Of a stretch of DNA of 64,000 nt, positions 49,488 to 57,957 are shown piece by piece. The stretch comes from Methylotenera_A sp040079935 (lineage in GTDB: Bacteria > Pseudomonadota > Gammaproteobacteria > Burkholderiales > Methylophilaceae), in NCBI GenBank assembly GCA_040079935.1, contig JBEBJI010000008.1, forward strand, positions 19,383 to 83,382. The letters run 5' to 3'. The notes below the pieces were generated by a model. It searched no databases and was not told the DNA's origin. It was given only the letters and a program-made list of their open reading frames with translations. Each line of letters opens with the position of its first letter. Position 1 is the stretch's first letter. A program made the position numbers and the translations under genes.

Positions 49488-50354
49488 ATGACAGCATTTA
49501 AATCTATCGCTATTATTGGCAAATACATGAACAAATCTGCATTGCAGCAAATGCAAACGGATTTGGCAGATTTGGCACGTCATTTAGCGGCAAAAAATAT
49601 CAAGGTTTGGGTAGAGCGCAATACAGCGCAGCACGCTGAACTGACTGGCTTTGATACGGCTTCTTTAGAAAAAATTGGCGCAAATGTCGATTTAGCTATT
49701 GTCATGGGCGGTGATGGCACCATGCTAAGTGCGGCAAGAGTATTGATGAATTCTGACATTCCATTGGTGGGTATTAATCGCGGGCGTTTTGGTTTTTTAA
49801 CCGATCTACGCGCAGAAGATATGCTGACCGAGATTGATAGAATTTTGGCGGGACAATATCAAATTGAGTCTCGCATGTTGCTCATTGCGAGCGTCTATAG
49901 AGGCAACAAGTTAATTCATCAAGGCGTCGCGTTTAATGATGTAGTGGTGAAAAGTGGCCTACGCTTAATAGAGCTAGAAGTTCAAATAGACGGTAAATTT
50001 GTGCACAAACAACGCTCTGACGGCCTTATTTTAAGCACACCAACGGGCACCACAGCCTATTCACTCTCTGCTGGCGGGCCTATTTTGCATCCCAATTTGT
50101 ATGCCATCGCACTGGTGCCAATTAGCCCGCACACTCTGAGTAATCGACCTATTGCTGTTCACAGCGCAAGCAAAATTGAGGTGACTTTGGTGCAGATTGA
50201 TGAAGCGCAAGTAAGTTACGATGGCCAGTTTCAGCTTGCTTTAGAGCTTGGCGATAAAATTTTGGTGCAACGCGCCGAGCAAAGCATCGCCTTGTTGCAT
50301 CCAAGTGAATATTGCTACTTTGAGATGCTGCGCAATAAATTAAACTGGGGTTAG
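49488..50354 (+). CDS. nadK: NAD kinase (NadK/PpnK)
   Basis: The 288-residue enzyme phosphorylates NAD to NADP. It has the ATP/NAD motif VIMGGDGTMLSAARVL near residue 67, the motif GINRGRFGFLTD and the Thr-rich TPTGTTAYSLSAGGPILHP, followed by RPIAV. It is divergent from hrcA with an 84-bp gap, a typical betaproteobacterial nadK-hrcA arrangement. Confidence 0.96.
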   Translation: MTAFKSIAIIGKYMNKSALQQMQTDLADLARHLAAKNIKVWVERNTAQHAELTGFDTASLEKIGANVDLAIVMGGDGTMLSAARVLMNSDIPLVGINRGRFGFLTDLRAEDMLTEIDRILAGQYQIESRMLLIASVYRGNKLIHQGVAFNDVVVKSGLRLIELEVQIDGKFVHKQRSDGLILSTPTGTTAYSLSAGGPILHPNLYAIALVPISPHTLSNRPIAVHSASKIEVTLVQIDEAQVSYDGQFQLALELGDKILVQRAEQSIALLHPSEYCYFEMLRNKLNWG

Positions 50355-50446
50355 TATTTTTACTAACAATCAAAACTGACTTGTTGACTTCGCCTCGCCG
50401 TACAAACACGTACTGTCTTCAGCTTGTCGCCTTGTCAATTTCGATT
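50351..50446. repeat. Hairpin plus long palindrome (family B) between nadK and recN
   Basis: A small perfect hairpin TTAGTA-TTTT-TACTAA (50351-50366) overlaps the nadK stop codon. Then a 79-nt imperfect palindrome (50368-50446) has outer arms AATCAAAACTGAC and GTCAATTTCGATT and central GTAC-N6-GTAC. The centre resembles that of the 107-nt palindrome at 13389-13495, whose arms are different in sequence. It occupies most of the 133-bp gap. Confidence 0.6.
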
Positions 50447-50487
50447 CTAAGTGAAAATTGAGTGTTTTTTAAGCTATCATTTACTCT

Positions 50488-52134
50488 ATGTTACAAAACC
50501 TATCCATCCGCGATTTTATTATTGTCGAAGCGCTCGATTTAGAATTCTCGATCGGCTTTACCACGCTCACCGGCGAGACGGGTGCGGGTAAATCTATTCT
50601 TATTGATGCACTTTCTTTGGCGCTGGGCGAGCGCAACGATGGCGCCGTCATCCGCGCGGGTGCAGAACGCGCAGATATTAGCGCAACGTTTTCAAACAAT
50701 GAAAATGCTTCAATTTGGCTAGAAAACGCTGCCCTGGAAGCCGCTCCAGCATTGGTTCTCAGGCGTGTCATTTATAGTGATGGTCGTAGTCGCGGCTTTA
50801 TTAATGGCACAGCAGTCACCATTGGTCAGTTAAAAGAATTGGGCGAGTTGTTGGTGGATATTTACAGCCAGAATGCGCATCACAGCTTGCTAAAGCCCGC
50901 AACACAACGACAAATTTTAGATGAATTTTCGGGCAGTCTTGAGCTGGCTAACCAAGTCGCCAAGCAATATAAAATTTGGGCAAATTTAAATCAAAAGCGC
51001 TTAGAAGTTGAAAAAAATTCCGCTGCATTTGCCGATGAATTAGCTGATTTACGTGATAAAACACGCGAGCTAAAACAGCTCAATTTTGCGGCAGAAGAAT
51101 GGCAAGAGTTGCAGGCGGAACATCATCGTTTAGCCAACGGCGCTTCATTACTCAGCGGTTTGGAAGCTTGCATTGCGCAATTAAGTGACAACGAACCAGC
51201 GGTGGAAAACATGCTTGCGCAAGTGCAAAATAAGCTGCTTAGTTTGGTCGAGTTTGATGCGCAGTTGAAAGAAGCCGCCGACGGTGTCGATTCTGCCTTG
51301 ATACAAATTCAAGAAGCAACGCGCAGTTTGAATCGCTACTTACAACGTGCAGAGTTAGATCCTGAAAGATTAAACGAGGTAGAAAATCGTATTCAGGCCA
51401 TGCATAATACCGCGCGCAAATATCGCAGCAAGCCAGAAGATTTGCCAGAGCTTTTGGCCGCAGATTTAGCACGCATGACCGAGCTAGAAAGTTTTGCTAA
51501 CGATGGCGCACTAGCAAAATTAGAAGCCGAAGCCTTAAGTGCATATCAAGTATCTGCCAAGCAATTAAGTGCCAACCGCCAAACAGCTGCAAAAACTTTA
51601 AGTCAAAAAATCAGTGCAGAAATGCAACGGCTTTCACTTAGTGGCGGCCAGTTTAGCGTGACTTTGAGTGCCTGTGAAGCCTCAAGTAGCGGTTTAGAAA
51701 CAGTGGAGTTTTTAGTCGCTGGTCACGCTGGGGTAGAGCCGCGGCCGTTGAATAAAGTAGCTTCTGGCGGTGAGTTGTCGCGCATTAGTCTTGCCCTTCA
51801 TGTTACAACAGCAAGCCAAGGAAGCGTGCCTTGCATGATTTTTGATGAAGTCGATGTGGGCATCGGCGGCGGCGTGGCAGAAGTGGTTGGGCATCTGTTA
51901 AAACAACTCGGAGCGGAGCGCCAAGTGTTAGTGATAACGCATTTGCCGCAAGTCGCCGCGCAAGCCGCGCAACATTTGCAAGTCAGCAAAACGCAAGCCA
52001 ATGGTGCAACCTTAAGCCATATTCAGGTATTAAGTAAACCTGAACGTGTAGAAGAAGTCGCCCGTATGCTGGGTGGTATTCAGATTACCGAAACTACAAG
52101 AGAACATGCGAAAGAGATGTTAAAAGTTAGTTGA
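50488..52134 (+). CDS. recN: DNA repair protein RecN
   Basis: The 548-residue SMC-like ATPase has Walker A TGETGAGKSILIDAL near residue 32, a long coiled coil (about 155-360), the ABC signature KVASGGELSRISLALHV and Walker B CMIFDEVDVGIGGG, with the H-loop ITHLPQVAA. RecN acts in recombinational repair of double-strand breaks. Length is standard. The next 184 bp contain a palindromic element but no gene. Confidence 0.97.
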   Translation: MLQNLSIRDFIIVEALDLEFSIGFTTLTGETGAGKSILIDALSLALGERNDGAVIRAGAERADISATFSNNENASIWLENAALEAAPALVLRRVIYSDGRSRGFINGTAVTIGQLKELGELLVDIYSQNAHHSLLKPATQRQILDEFSGSLELANQVAKQYKIWANLNQKRLEVEKNSAAFADELADLRDKTRELKQLNFAAEEWQELQAEHHRLANGASLLSGLEACIAQLSDNEPAVENMLAQVQNKLLSLVEFDAQLKEAADGVDSALIQIQEATRSLNRYLQRAELDPERLNEVENRIQAMHNTARKYRSKPEDLPELLAADLARMTELESFANDGALAKLEAEALSAYQVSAKQLSANRQTAAKTLSQKISAEMQRLSLSGGQFSVTLSACEASSSGLETVEFLVAGHAGVEPRPLNKVASGGELSRISLALHVTTASQGSVPCMIFDEVDVGIGGGVAEVVGHLLKQLGAERQVLVITHLPQVAAQAAQHLQVSKTQANGATLSHIQVLSKPERVEEVARMLGGIQITETTREHAKEMLKVS

Positions 52135-52145
52135 TTTGACTTAAA

Positions 52146-52190
52146 ATGCATGCCCTGCAGGGCGCATGGATATTGGCTCTCAGAGCATTT
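52146..52190 (-). repeat. Palindromic element, copy 14 (3' of recN)
   Basis: On the minus strand: AAATGCTCTGAGAGCCAATA then TCCATGCGCCCTGCAGGGCA. The core is perfect; the outer arms AAATGCTCTG and CAGGGCATG(C)ATTT pair. It could end recN transcription. The rest of the 52135-52318 gap is AT-rich with nothing further recognised. Confidence 0.9.
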
Positions 52191-52318
52191 ATTTTAGTTA
52201 TTTTTGTACGGAAATAATCAATTTGTTATTATTTACACTGTCATTCTAGCGCGGGCGAGAATCCAGTCAAAATTTATACAATTACGATGCTGACCCTTTA
52301 ATTTAGTTTACACTTGGC

Positions 52319-52720
52319 TTAAGTTTTTCCGCCAGCTATAAATCCTCTCTCTGAAACATCTTTCGTTGGCGCTGATTTTAGAATAGTCCCGTCACTAAGT
52401 TTTACTCTAGCCAATTTCGCAGCTGCATTATGAAATCCATCTGGAATATCTGTTAATACAATCCAAGTTTCCCATACTCCTTCTGGGGTTAGTTCATATG
52501 GCATTGGGCGTTCTAGATTTATAACAGCAATTTTTTTAGCATTTAACTCAAACCAAACTTCAGATAAAACAGTTTTGCGATTGATTGAATGATTGGTGAC
52601 TCGTACGAATTGGCAATGAAGACCTGATTCAATAAATCCAGAATGAGATTCTACTTCTACTCGTCGTGCAAGTTTGACAGCCCAAGTAAAAAGCTTACTA
52701 AAAAAAGTTTCAATCACCAT
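52319..52720 (-). CDS. Hypothetical protein (133 aa)
   Basis: The family is not recognised. The protein begins with a short amphipathic, possibly membrane-associated segment (MVIETFFSKLFTWAVKLARRV) and continues as a beta-rich domain (FVRVTNHSINRKTVLSEVWFEL, ELTPEGVWETWIVLTDIPDG). It is preceded, 7 bp upstream, by the M48 gene in the same direction, so it is probably co-expressed. The pattern N-H-S-x-N-R-x-x-x-L-x-E-V-W-F is reminiscent of small cytosolic proteins described only by homology. Function unknown. Confidence 0.55.
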   Translation of the reverse strand: MVIETFFSKLFTWAVKLARRVEVESHSGFIESGLHCQFVRVTNHSINRKTVLSEVWFELNAKKIAVINLERPMPYELTPEGVWETWIVLTDIPDGFHNAAAKLARVKLSDGTILKSAPTKDVSERGFIAGGKT

Positions 52721-52727
52721 TTTGTAA

Positions 52728-54287
52728 TTAGTTCGCCAACTCAGCCGCCTCCACTACTACTTTATACAACTGTGCTTCTTGCGGTGTTTTCACTTTTTCG
52801 CCAATGGCGATTTGATTGCGTTTGCCAGGTTGTACGCCCTTGATAATCATCGGTTGGCTTTGGCCAACAGCGCGACCAGTTTGTGCGTCATACTTCACCA
52901 CTCGCACTTGCACGCGGCTAATGGGTAAGGTCGTGCCGTTTTCTACTACGGCAAACAGGTTGCCACCGCTATCGGCCTGCGCGCCGCTGCGGATGTATTT
53001 AGCGGGATTGCGTGGCAAATCTAGCTTCACAGCATGTTCGTTGGCTTGTTTGCCAATTTCAGAATTTGAGCTGGCGGCGATTTGGTAATGTTGCAGCGCG
53101 CCTTCAATATCGCCGCGGTCTTCGGCAATATCACCCAGTAGAGCATGGCCTGGCGCGGTGGGTAGCAACTCATTGGCACGTTTTAAGAAGGGCTCGGCCT
53201 CAGCTTTTTTGCCCATATTAAACAGCGCAATACCGCTTTGCACGTGCGGTTTAAAGTAATCTGGCTGCATTTTAATGGCTTTATCATAATAGGCCAGCGC
53301 TTCTTGCGGTTTTTTCTGGGTTAATGCAATATCACCCAACAGCTCTTGAAAGCGCGCCTCTCGCGGCTCACCCGCAATGGCTTTTTGCGCCAGTGTGGTG
53401 GCAGTTGCTGTATCACCTTTTTTTAGCGCAGCAATAGCGTCACCATAGGCTTTGTAAGCAGGCTGTGTGGCTTTTACATGAGCAGTTTTTTGCGCATAAA
53501 TCTCTTTACCCATTTCACCGCCTGCGCCAAGTTTCGCTAGCGTGACTTTATTAGCAGCGACACGTTCTGGTGAAGGCGGGTGGCTGGCGAACAAACCTGT
53601 TAGCCAATTACTTTCTTTGTTAGCGCTCAATCGCACAAAGGTTTCTTGCAAGGTAACCGCTGCGGCAGGGTCGTAACCCGCTTTTTTCATGTATTGCATG
53701 CCGTAAAGGTCAGATTCACTTTCTGCATCGCGTCCGTATTTGCTGCTGACAAGCTGCGCGCCAAGCTGCGATGCGCCTACGGCCAAATTAGCGTAATCAG
53801 TATTTGCCGTGCCAATGCCCACAGCAATCATCGCGCCTTGCATAAATATACCGCGCTCCATGCTTTTGGCGCCGTGGCGTGCGGCGGCGTGCACGATTTC
53901 GTGACCCATCACGGCGGCGAGTTCTGCCTCAGAATTCAGCTCGTAAAGTAGCCCGCGGTTAAATGCTATCTTGCCGCCTGGCATTGCCCAAGCGTTGGGC
54001 ACTGAGTCATTTATTACGACAAATTCATATGGTAAATCTGGGCGATCAGACACTTTAGCCAAGCGGTTGCCGATACTTTGCACGTAGGTCGTTAATTCGG
54101 GGTCAATAACGTAATCGCCGCCTTGCGATTGGCGCGCAGGTGAGTAGTTTTCTTTGCCGATGGCGATTTCTTTATCTTGGCTTACAAACTGGAACTCTTT
54201 TTTCTTGGTAACAGGATTAGTACCGCATGCTGTGAGAGTGAAGCTTAAAATAACGGCAAAAAATAGTGAGGAATATTCTTTTAACAT
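52728..54287 (-). CDS. M48-family metalloprotease lipoprotein with TPR repeats
   Basis: The 519-residue lipoprotein has a signal peptide with lipobox LTAC (C near residue 21). The M48 protease domain has HEIVHAAARHG (HExxH near residue 128), the glutamate ligand in SESDLYGMQYM, and RLAKVSDRPDLPYEFVV. Four or more TPR repeats cover about residues 280-420 (ALAYYDKAIKMQPDYFKPHVQSGIALFNMGK). This matches BepA/YfgC-like proteases, which degrade or assist misassembled outer-membrane proteins at the BAM/Lpt machines. The C-terminal extension (about 425-519) is an additional beta domain rich in VRVVKYDAQTG text not found in E. coli BepA. Confidence 0.85.
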   Translation of the reverse strand: MLKEYSSLFFAVILSFTLTACGTNPVTKKKEFQFVSQDKEIAIGKENYSPARQSQGGDYVIDPELTTYVQSIGNRLAKVSDRPDLPYEFVVINDSVPNAWAMPGGKIAFNRGLLYELNSEAELAAVMGHEIVHAAARHGAKSMERGIFMQGAMIAVGIGTANTDYANLAVGASQLGAQLVSSKYGRDAESESDLYGMQYMKKAGYDPAAAVTLQETFVRLSANKESNWLTGLFASHPPSPERVAANKVTLAKLGAGGEMGKEIYAQKTAHVKATQPAYKAYGDAIAALKKGDTATATTLAQKAIAGEPREARFQELLGDIALTQKKPQEALAYYDKAIKMQPDYFKPHVQSGIALFNMGKKAEAEPFLKRANELLPTAPGHALLGDIAEDRGDIEGALQHYQIAASSNSEIGKQANEHAVKLDLPRNPAKYIRSGAQADSGGNLFAVVENGTTLPISRVQVRVVKYDAQTGRAVGQSQPMIIKGVQPGKRNQIAIGEKVKTPQEAQLYKVVVEAAELAN

Positions 54288-54375
54288 GTTGCACTCCCTA
54301 GTGTGTACGTGATTTATAAATATTAATCCCGTAACGTTTTTGTTATTGACTAGAACTACAATTTAAATAAAATAA

Positions 54376-54804
54376 TTAACTTTTGTGCGGACAAGGTTTT
54401 TTGGTGCAGTCGGCATAAATATATAGCGAATGCTCGCGAATATTAAATCCGCGATCGTTAGAAGCTTTGTGCTGCAATTTTTCAATTTCTTCATCACAAA
54501 ACTCTTCCACATGGCCGCATTGCATACACACAATGTGGTCATGGTGGTGACCTTCGTTTAGCTCGAATACTGCTTTGCCACTTTCAAAGTGGTGACGCAA
54601 CAAAAGCCCTGCTTGCTCAAATTGCGTTAATACGCGATAAACCGTCGCCAAGCCGACATCTTCGCTGGTGTTTATTAAGATTTTATAGACATCCTCGGCC
54701 GATAAATGGCGCTCTTTGCTGTTTTCAAACAGCTCTAAAATCTTCAGTCGTGGCAGTGTCGCCTTTAGTCCAGCGTTCTTTAAATCTTTTTGATCATGCA
54801 TCAT
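54376..54804 (-). CDS. fur: Ferric uptake regulator Fur
   Basis: The 142-residue regulator begins DLKNAGLKATLPRLKILELFE and has SAEDVYKILINTSEDVGLATVYRVLTQFEQAGLL, the winged helix. The metal site reads HHHDHIVCMQCGHVEEFCDEEIE (CxxC near residue 95). Length is as for E. coli Fur. It controls iron uptake and often its own gene. It is divergent from bamE with a 93-bp gap, a pairing conserved in Beta- and Gammaproteobacteria. Confidence 0.97.
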   Translation of the reverse strand: MMHDQKDLKNAGLKATLPRLKILELFENSKERHLSAEDVYKILINTSEDVGLATVYRVLTQFEQAGLLLRHHFESGKAVFELNEGHHHDHIVCMQCGHVEEFCDEEIEKLQHKASNDRGFNIREHSLYIYADCTKKPCPHKS

Positions 54805-54897
54805 AATCTACTCACAATTGACATTTATGGTTTTAGGCTTGCACCCATCGTGGTATATTAACGCCAATTCAGTAATAAGTCATTCGTCCCAAAAACC

Positions 54898-55893
54898 ATG
54901 CATAAATTATTAAAATTGTTCATTGCTTTGTTGTTCGTCAGTAGCGCGTTTTTAACGGGCTGTGGTGCCAAAGTGCCAGTCATTAAGCCATTTAAAATGG
55001 ATATTCAACAGGGTAACGTAGTGACATCTAAAATGTTGCTGCAATTAAAACCTGGCATGACTAAATCGCAAGTTAAATTTATTATGGGCACGCCGCTCAT
55101 TGTGGATAGCTTTCACACCAATCGCTGGGATTATTTTTACCAAATGCGTCAAGCGGGCAAAATTAAAGAGCAGCGCCGCGTGATTTTGGAGTTTGATAAA
55201 GATTTGCTCACCCGTGTGCGTGGCGACGTGGTGCCAGAAGGCACAGCTGGTGCGGATACTGGCGAGCCTAATAAAGCTAGTGCACCGATTGCAGTGGAGC
55301 CTAAACCAAAAGAAGAAAGCTTCATGGATAAATTAAAATTCTGGAAAAGTGATCCAAAACCAGCTGAAGCAAAGCCTGTGGTAACTGAAAAGGTGCCTGA
55401 AGGTAAAGCGACTGAAGTTCAGCCAGAAATCAATCTAAAAACCCCTGCAAATGATGCTCTGGGGACCAATAACGACGCGCCTGCTGGCGATGCTCCTTCT
55501 GTGCTTGCAGTGCCGATCGAATTGGGACCAGTGCCTGAAGTCCCAGTAGTTGAAGCGCCTAAAGTAGAAGCAACAGACGTTGAGGTTCCAGCCGTCGAGG
55601 CTCCGAAAGTAGAGCCAGTAAAAGTAGAGCCAGCTAAAATAGAACCGCCGAAAGCCGTACCTATTGAGTCTATTGAACCAGCGCCTGCGCCACCAACAAA
55701 ACCTTTAGCGCCAGTTGCTAAGCCAGATGAGTCGTTTAGTTTTAGGATAGATAAAAACTTGAATTTAAAAAATATTGAAACGGCACCTTTAGAAGCGGCT
55801 CCAGTAGTCAAGCCAAAAGTTCAGACGCCGCCACCGCCGCCAGAAGAGGAGCCAGGCTATTTTGAGAAAATTCTTGAGAAAATCGGGTTTTAA
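54898..55893 (+). CDS. bamE: Outer-membrane assembly lipoprotein BamE with long C-terminal extension
   Basis: The N-terminal 110 residues are a normal BamE: signal peptide with lipobox LTGC (Cys about 22), then LKPGMTKSQVKFIMGTPLI, FHTNRWDYFYQM, and VILEFDKD. The usual length is 110-170; here it is 331. The extension (about 115-331) is Pro/Ala/Val/Glu/Lys rich, with VEAPKVEATDVEVPAVEAPKVEPVKVEPAKIEPPK-type repeats, and two short helices, ESFMDKLKFWKSD and the C-terminal PGYFEKILEKIGF. A decayed palindromic element (55453-55495) is in the extension. BamE stabilises BamA/BamD in outer-membrane protein folding; the extension may span towards peptidoglycan (inference). Confidence 0.9.
   Translation: MHKLLKLFIALLFVSSAFLTGCGAKVPVIKPFKMDIQQGNVVTSKMLLQLKPGMTKSQVKFIMGTPLIVDSFHTNRWDYFYQMRQAGKIKEQRRVILEFDKDLLTRVRGDVVPEGTAGADTGEPNKASAPIAVEPKPKEESFMDKLKFWKSDPKPAEAKPVVTEKVPEGKATEVQPEINLKTPANDALGTNNDAPAGDAPSVLAVPIELGPVPEVPVVEAPKVEATDVEVPAVEAPKVEPVKVEPAKIEPPKAVPIESIEPAPAPPTKPLAPVAKPDESFSFRIDKNLNLKNIETAPLEAAPVVKPKVQTPPPPPEEEPGYFEKILEKIGF
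55453..55495 (+). repeat. Diverged palindromic element in bamE extension
   Basis: GATGCTCTGGGGACCAATAA then CGACGCGCCTGCTGGCGATGC. The left arm is intact; the core is CCAATAACGAC with several changes. It encodes DALGTNNDAPAGD, aligned with HALGGNIHAPYR of the epimerase copy, in the same frame. Confidence 0.55.
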
Positions 55894-55896
55894 AAT

Positions 55897-56700
55897 ATGA
55901 CGATTAAAATTGTGATTGCGGGTGCCACTGGGCGCATGGGACAGAAGCTGATAGAAAGCGTGTTGGCAGATGAAGGTTTTACACTGCACGCTACGATTGA
56001 TCGCGTCGGTAGCCCGCAAATTGGTCAAGATGCAGGTGCGCCATTTGGTAAAAATACGGGTGTAAAAATTAGCGGAGATATTGCTGCTGCGCTAAAAGGT
56101 GCGGATGTGCTGATTGACTTTACACGACCAGAAGCCAGCATGCAGTATTTAGAAGTCTGCCAAAATGCCAATGTTAAACATGTGATTGGCACAACTGGTT
56201 TTAGTGATGCTCAAAAAGCCAATATATATGTGGCTTCCAAGCACGTTGCAATTGTATTTGCGCCGAATATGAGTGTGGGAGTGACTTTGCTCATCGATTT
56301 GGTGGAGCAAGCTGCGAAAGTGCTGAATGAAGGTTACGACATTGAAGTGGTGGAAATGCATCATCGACACAAAGTTGATGCGCCTTCTGGTACGGCGCTG
56401 CGCTTGGGCGAGGCCGCAGCAGCAGGCTTGGGGCAAGATTTGAAGGATTGTGCCATTTACGCACGGGAAGGTCTGACTGGAGAACGCGAGGCAGGAAAAA
56501 TCGGCTTTGCAACTTTACGTGGTGGCGACGTGGTGGGCGACCACACGGTGGTATTCGCTGGCATTGGCGAGCGCGTTGAAATTACGCACAAAGCTAGTAG
56601 CCGTGCTACATTTGCGCTGGGTGCGTTGCGCGCGGCTAAGTTTTTAGCAAACCAAAAAACTGGTCTTTATGATATGCGCGATGTGTTGCTTTTAAAATAA
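55897..56700 (+). CDS. dapB: 4-Hydroxy-tetrahydrodipicolinate reductase (DapB)
   Basis: The 267-residue enzyme has the NAD(P)-binding GATGRMGQKLI, VLIDFTRPEASM, and the catalytic signature EVVEMHHRHKVDAPSGTALRLGEA (His near 156, Lys 160). The end FALGALRAAKFLANQKTGLYDMRDVL is typical. It catalyses the second dedicated step of lysine and meso-diaminopimelate synthesis, so it feeds peptidoglycan. It starts 3 bp after bamE, so the genes are co-transcribed. Confidence 0.97.
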   Translation: MTIKIVIAGATGRMGQKLIESVLADEGFTLHATIDRVGSPQIGQDAGAPFGKNTGVKISGDIAAALKGADVLIDFTRPEASMQYLEVCQNANVKHVIGTTGFSDAQKANIYVASKHVAIVFAPNMSVGVTLLIDLVEQAAKVLNEGYDIEVVEMHHRHKVDAPSGTALRLGEAAAAGLGQDLKDCAIYAREGLTGEREAGKIGFATLRGGDVVGDHTVVFAGIGERVEITHKASSRATFALGALRAAKFLANQKTGLYDMRDVLLLK

Positions 56701-56736
56701 GCTAAAAATGTAAAATCTGCACTGTAATTCCTACAA

Positions 56737-57957
56737 ATGCTCGAATCTGTTAAATCTCAGCGTAAACAAAATCAAGTTAAACATTGGTATTGGGTATTGT
56801 TTGTTCTCACCTTGCTGATTGGTTTATTTTATATATTTTATGTCGCCAAATCTCAAGACGAAGAAATGCGTGATAATTTAATCGTTTACGCAAAAACTAT
56901 CGAGCAATCGATTGATTGGCGGCCATATACTATTACTTTGAATACCAACCCAGACGTACTTCAACAGACCGATTTGGCACAGTTAGAACTGCAATTAAAT
57001 AGCGCATGTAGGGCTAATAAGAACTGCCATTTTATTTATTTACTTTATACAGATACGCAAAAAGGCAAAACGCAAATCAAATTTTTACTCGATGCTAGCC
57101 CACAACCTCCTTCGGAAATTTCGCAATTAGGGGACGTCTTTGTAGAGGCAAGCGATGCCTTAAAACAAGGTTTGCTTGGTCGAAAAGAGTTGGTTGAAGG
57201 TCCAGTGACCGACCATTGGGGCACTTGGGTAAGCGCGCACGTTCCGCTTGCCGTTACAGTAGAAACGCCAAATTTTGTGATGCTTGGCATTGATGTGGCA
57301 GCAAGTAATTGGCATCGGCAAATTTATAAAAAAATCATTGCGCCAAGCATTATTACTTTGTTTTTTTTAACGATATTGGCGGGACTTATTTTCCAAAGCA
57401 AGAGGCGTGAAAAACTTTTTGAGCAGATGTTGAACTCAACCTCTGCACTGACTGTGATGGCTAATAACGATGCACTGACTGGGTTGCCAAACCGCCGTCT
57501 GCTAGAAGATAGAATGGCGCAAGCGCTAAAAGAGGCTAGTCGTGCTCAGCAGATGGTAGCGGTGCTGTTTTTAGATTTGGATTATTTTAAAGTGGTGAAT
57601 GATACGCATGGGCATTTGATGGGTGACCAATTGCTTAAAAAAGTAGGCGAGCGGCTGACTACATTGCTACGCGCGGAAGACACCGTAGCGCGCATTGGCG
57701 GCGATGAGTTTGTGATTTTGCTGCCCAAACTGAAAGATGAGCAACAGTTAATTGCCACGGCAGAAAAAGTTATTAACGAACTTGCGCAGCCATTTCATAT
57801 TTTAGAGAAAACCTTGCAAGTGGGTGTGAGTATTGGTATTGCGCTATATCCACAGCATGACGACAACCCAAGTCATTTAATTAAGCTTGCGGATGATGCC
57901 ATGTATGTGGCTAAACGGCTAGGACGTAATTGTTATCATATTTATCAGCCTGATTAA
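56737..57957 (+). CDS. Membrane-bound diguanylate cyclase (GGDEF)
   Basis: The 406-residue protein has a transmembrane segment near residues 16-37, a periplasmic sensor (about 40-195), a second segment (about 198-218) and a cytoplasmic GGDEF domain. The domain reads NDALTGLPNRRLLEDRM, LFLDLDYFKVVNDTHGH and GGDEF at 321-325. An I-site RAED lies five residues upstream at 312-315, so product inhibition by c-di-GMP is expected. The sensor is unidentified, with one Cys pair in ACRANKNCHFIYLLYT. The end IGIALYPQHDDNPSHLI is standard. It shares the transcript with the next gene (0 bp gap). Confidence 0.93.
   Translation: MLESVKSQRKQNQVKHWYWVLFVLTLLIGLFYIFYVAKSQDEEMRDNLIVYAKTIEQSIDWRPYTITLNTNPDVLQQTDLAQLELQLNSACRANKNCHFIYLLYTDTQKGKTQIKFLLDASPQPPSEISQLGDVFVEASDALKQGLLGRKELVEGPVTDHWGTWVSAHVPLAVTVETPNFVMLGIDVAASNWHRQIYKKIIAPSIITLFFLTILAGLIFQSKRREKLFEQMLNSTSALTVMANNDALTGLPNRRLLEDRMAQALKEASRAQQMVAVLFLDLDYFKVVNDTHGHLMGDQLLKKVGERLTTLLRAEDTVARIGGDEFVILLPKLKDEQQLIATAEKVINELAQPFHILEKTLQVGVSIGIALYPQHDDNPSHLIKLADDAMYVAKRLGRNCYHIYQPD

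Noticed and set aside
50727..50772. CTGCCCTGGAAGCC inside recN, identical to the left half of the waaF element copy
   Set aside because: The core and right arm are missing and the protein length matches RecN of other bacteria, so an insertion is not supported.
1711..52190. Palindromic elements as simple DNA-uptake sequences
   Set aside because: Known uptake signals are 9-12 nt without 38-nt paired arms; the long symmetric arms argue for a structured or mobile element, though uptake cannot be formally excluded.
55419..55811. Minus-strand open frame of 130 codons opposite bamE, with Gly/Thr/Ser repeats
   Set aside because: It mirrors the Pro/Glu/Lys repeats of the BamE extension; no ribosome site or homology visible.
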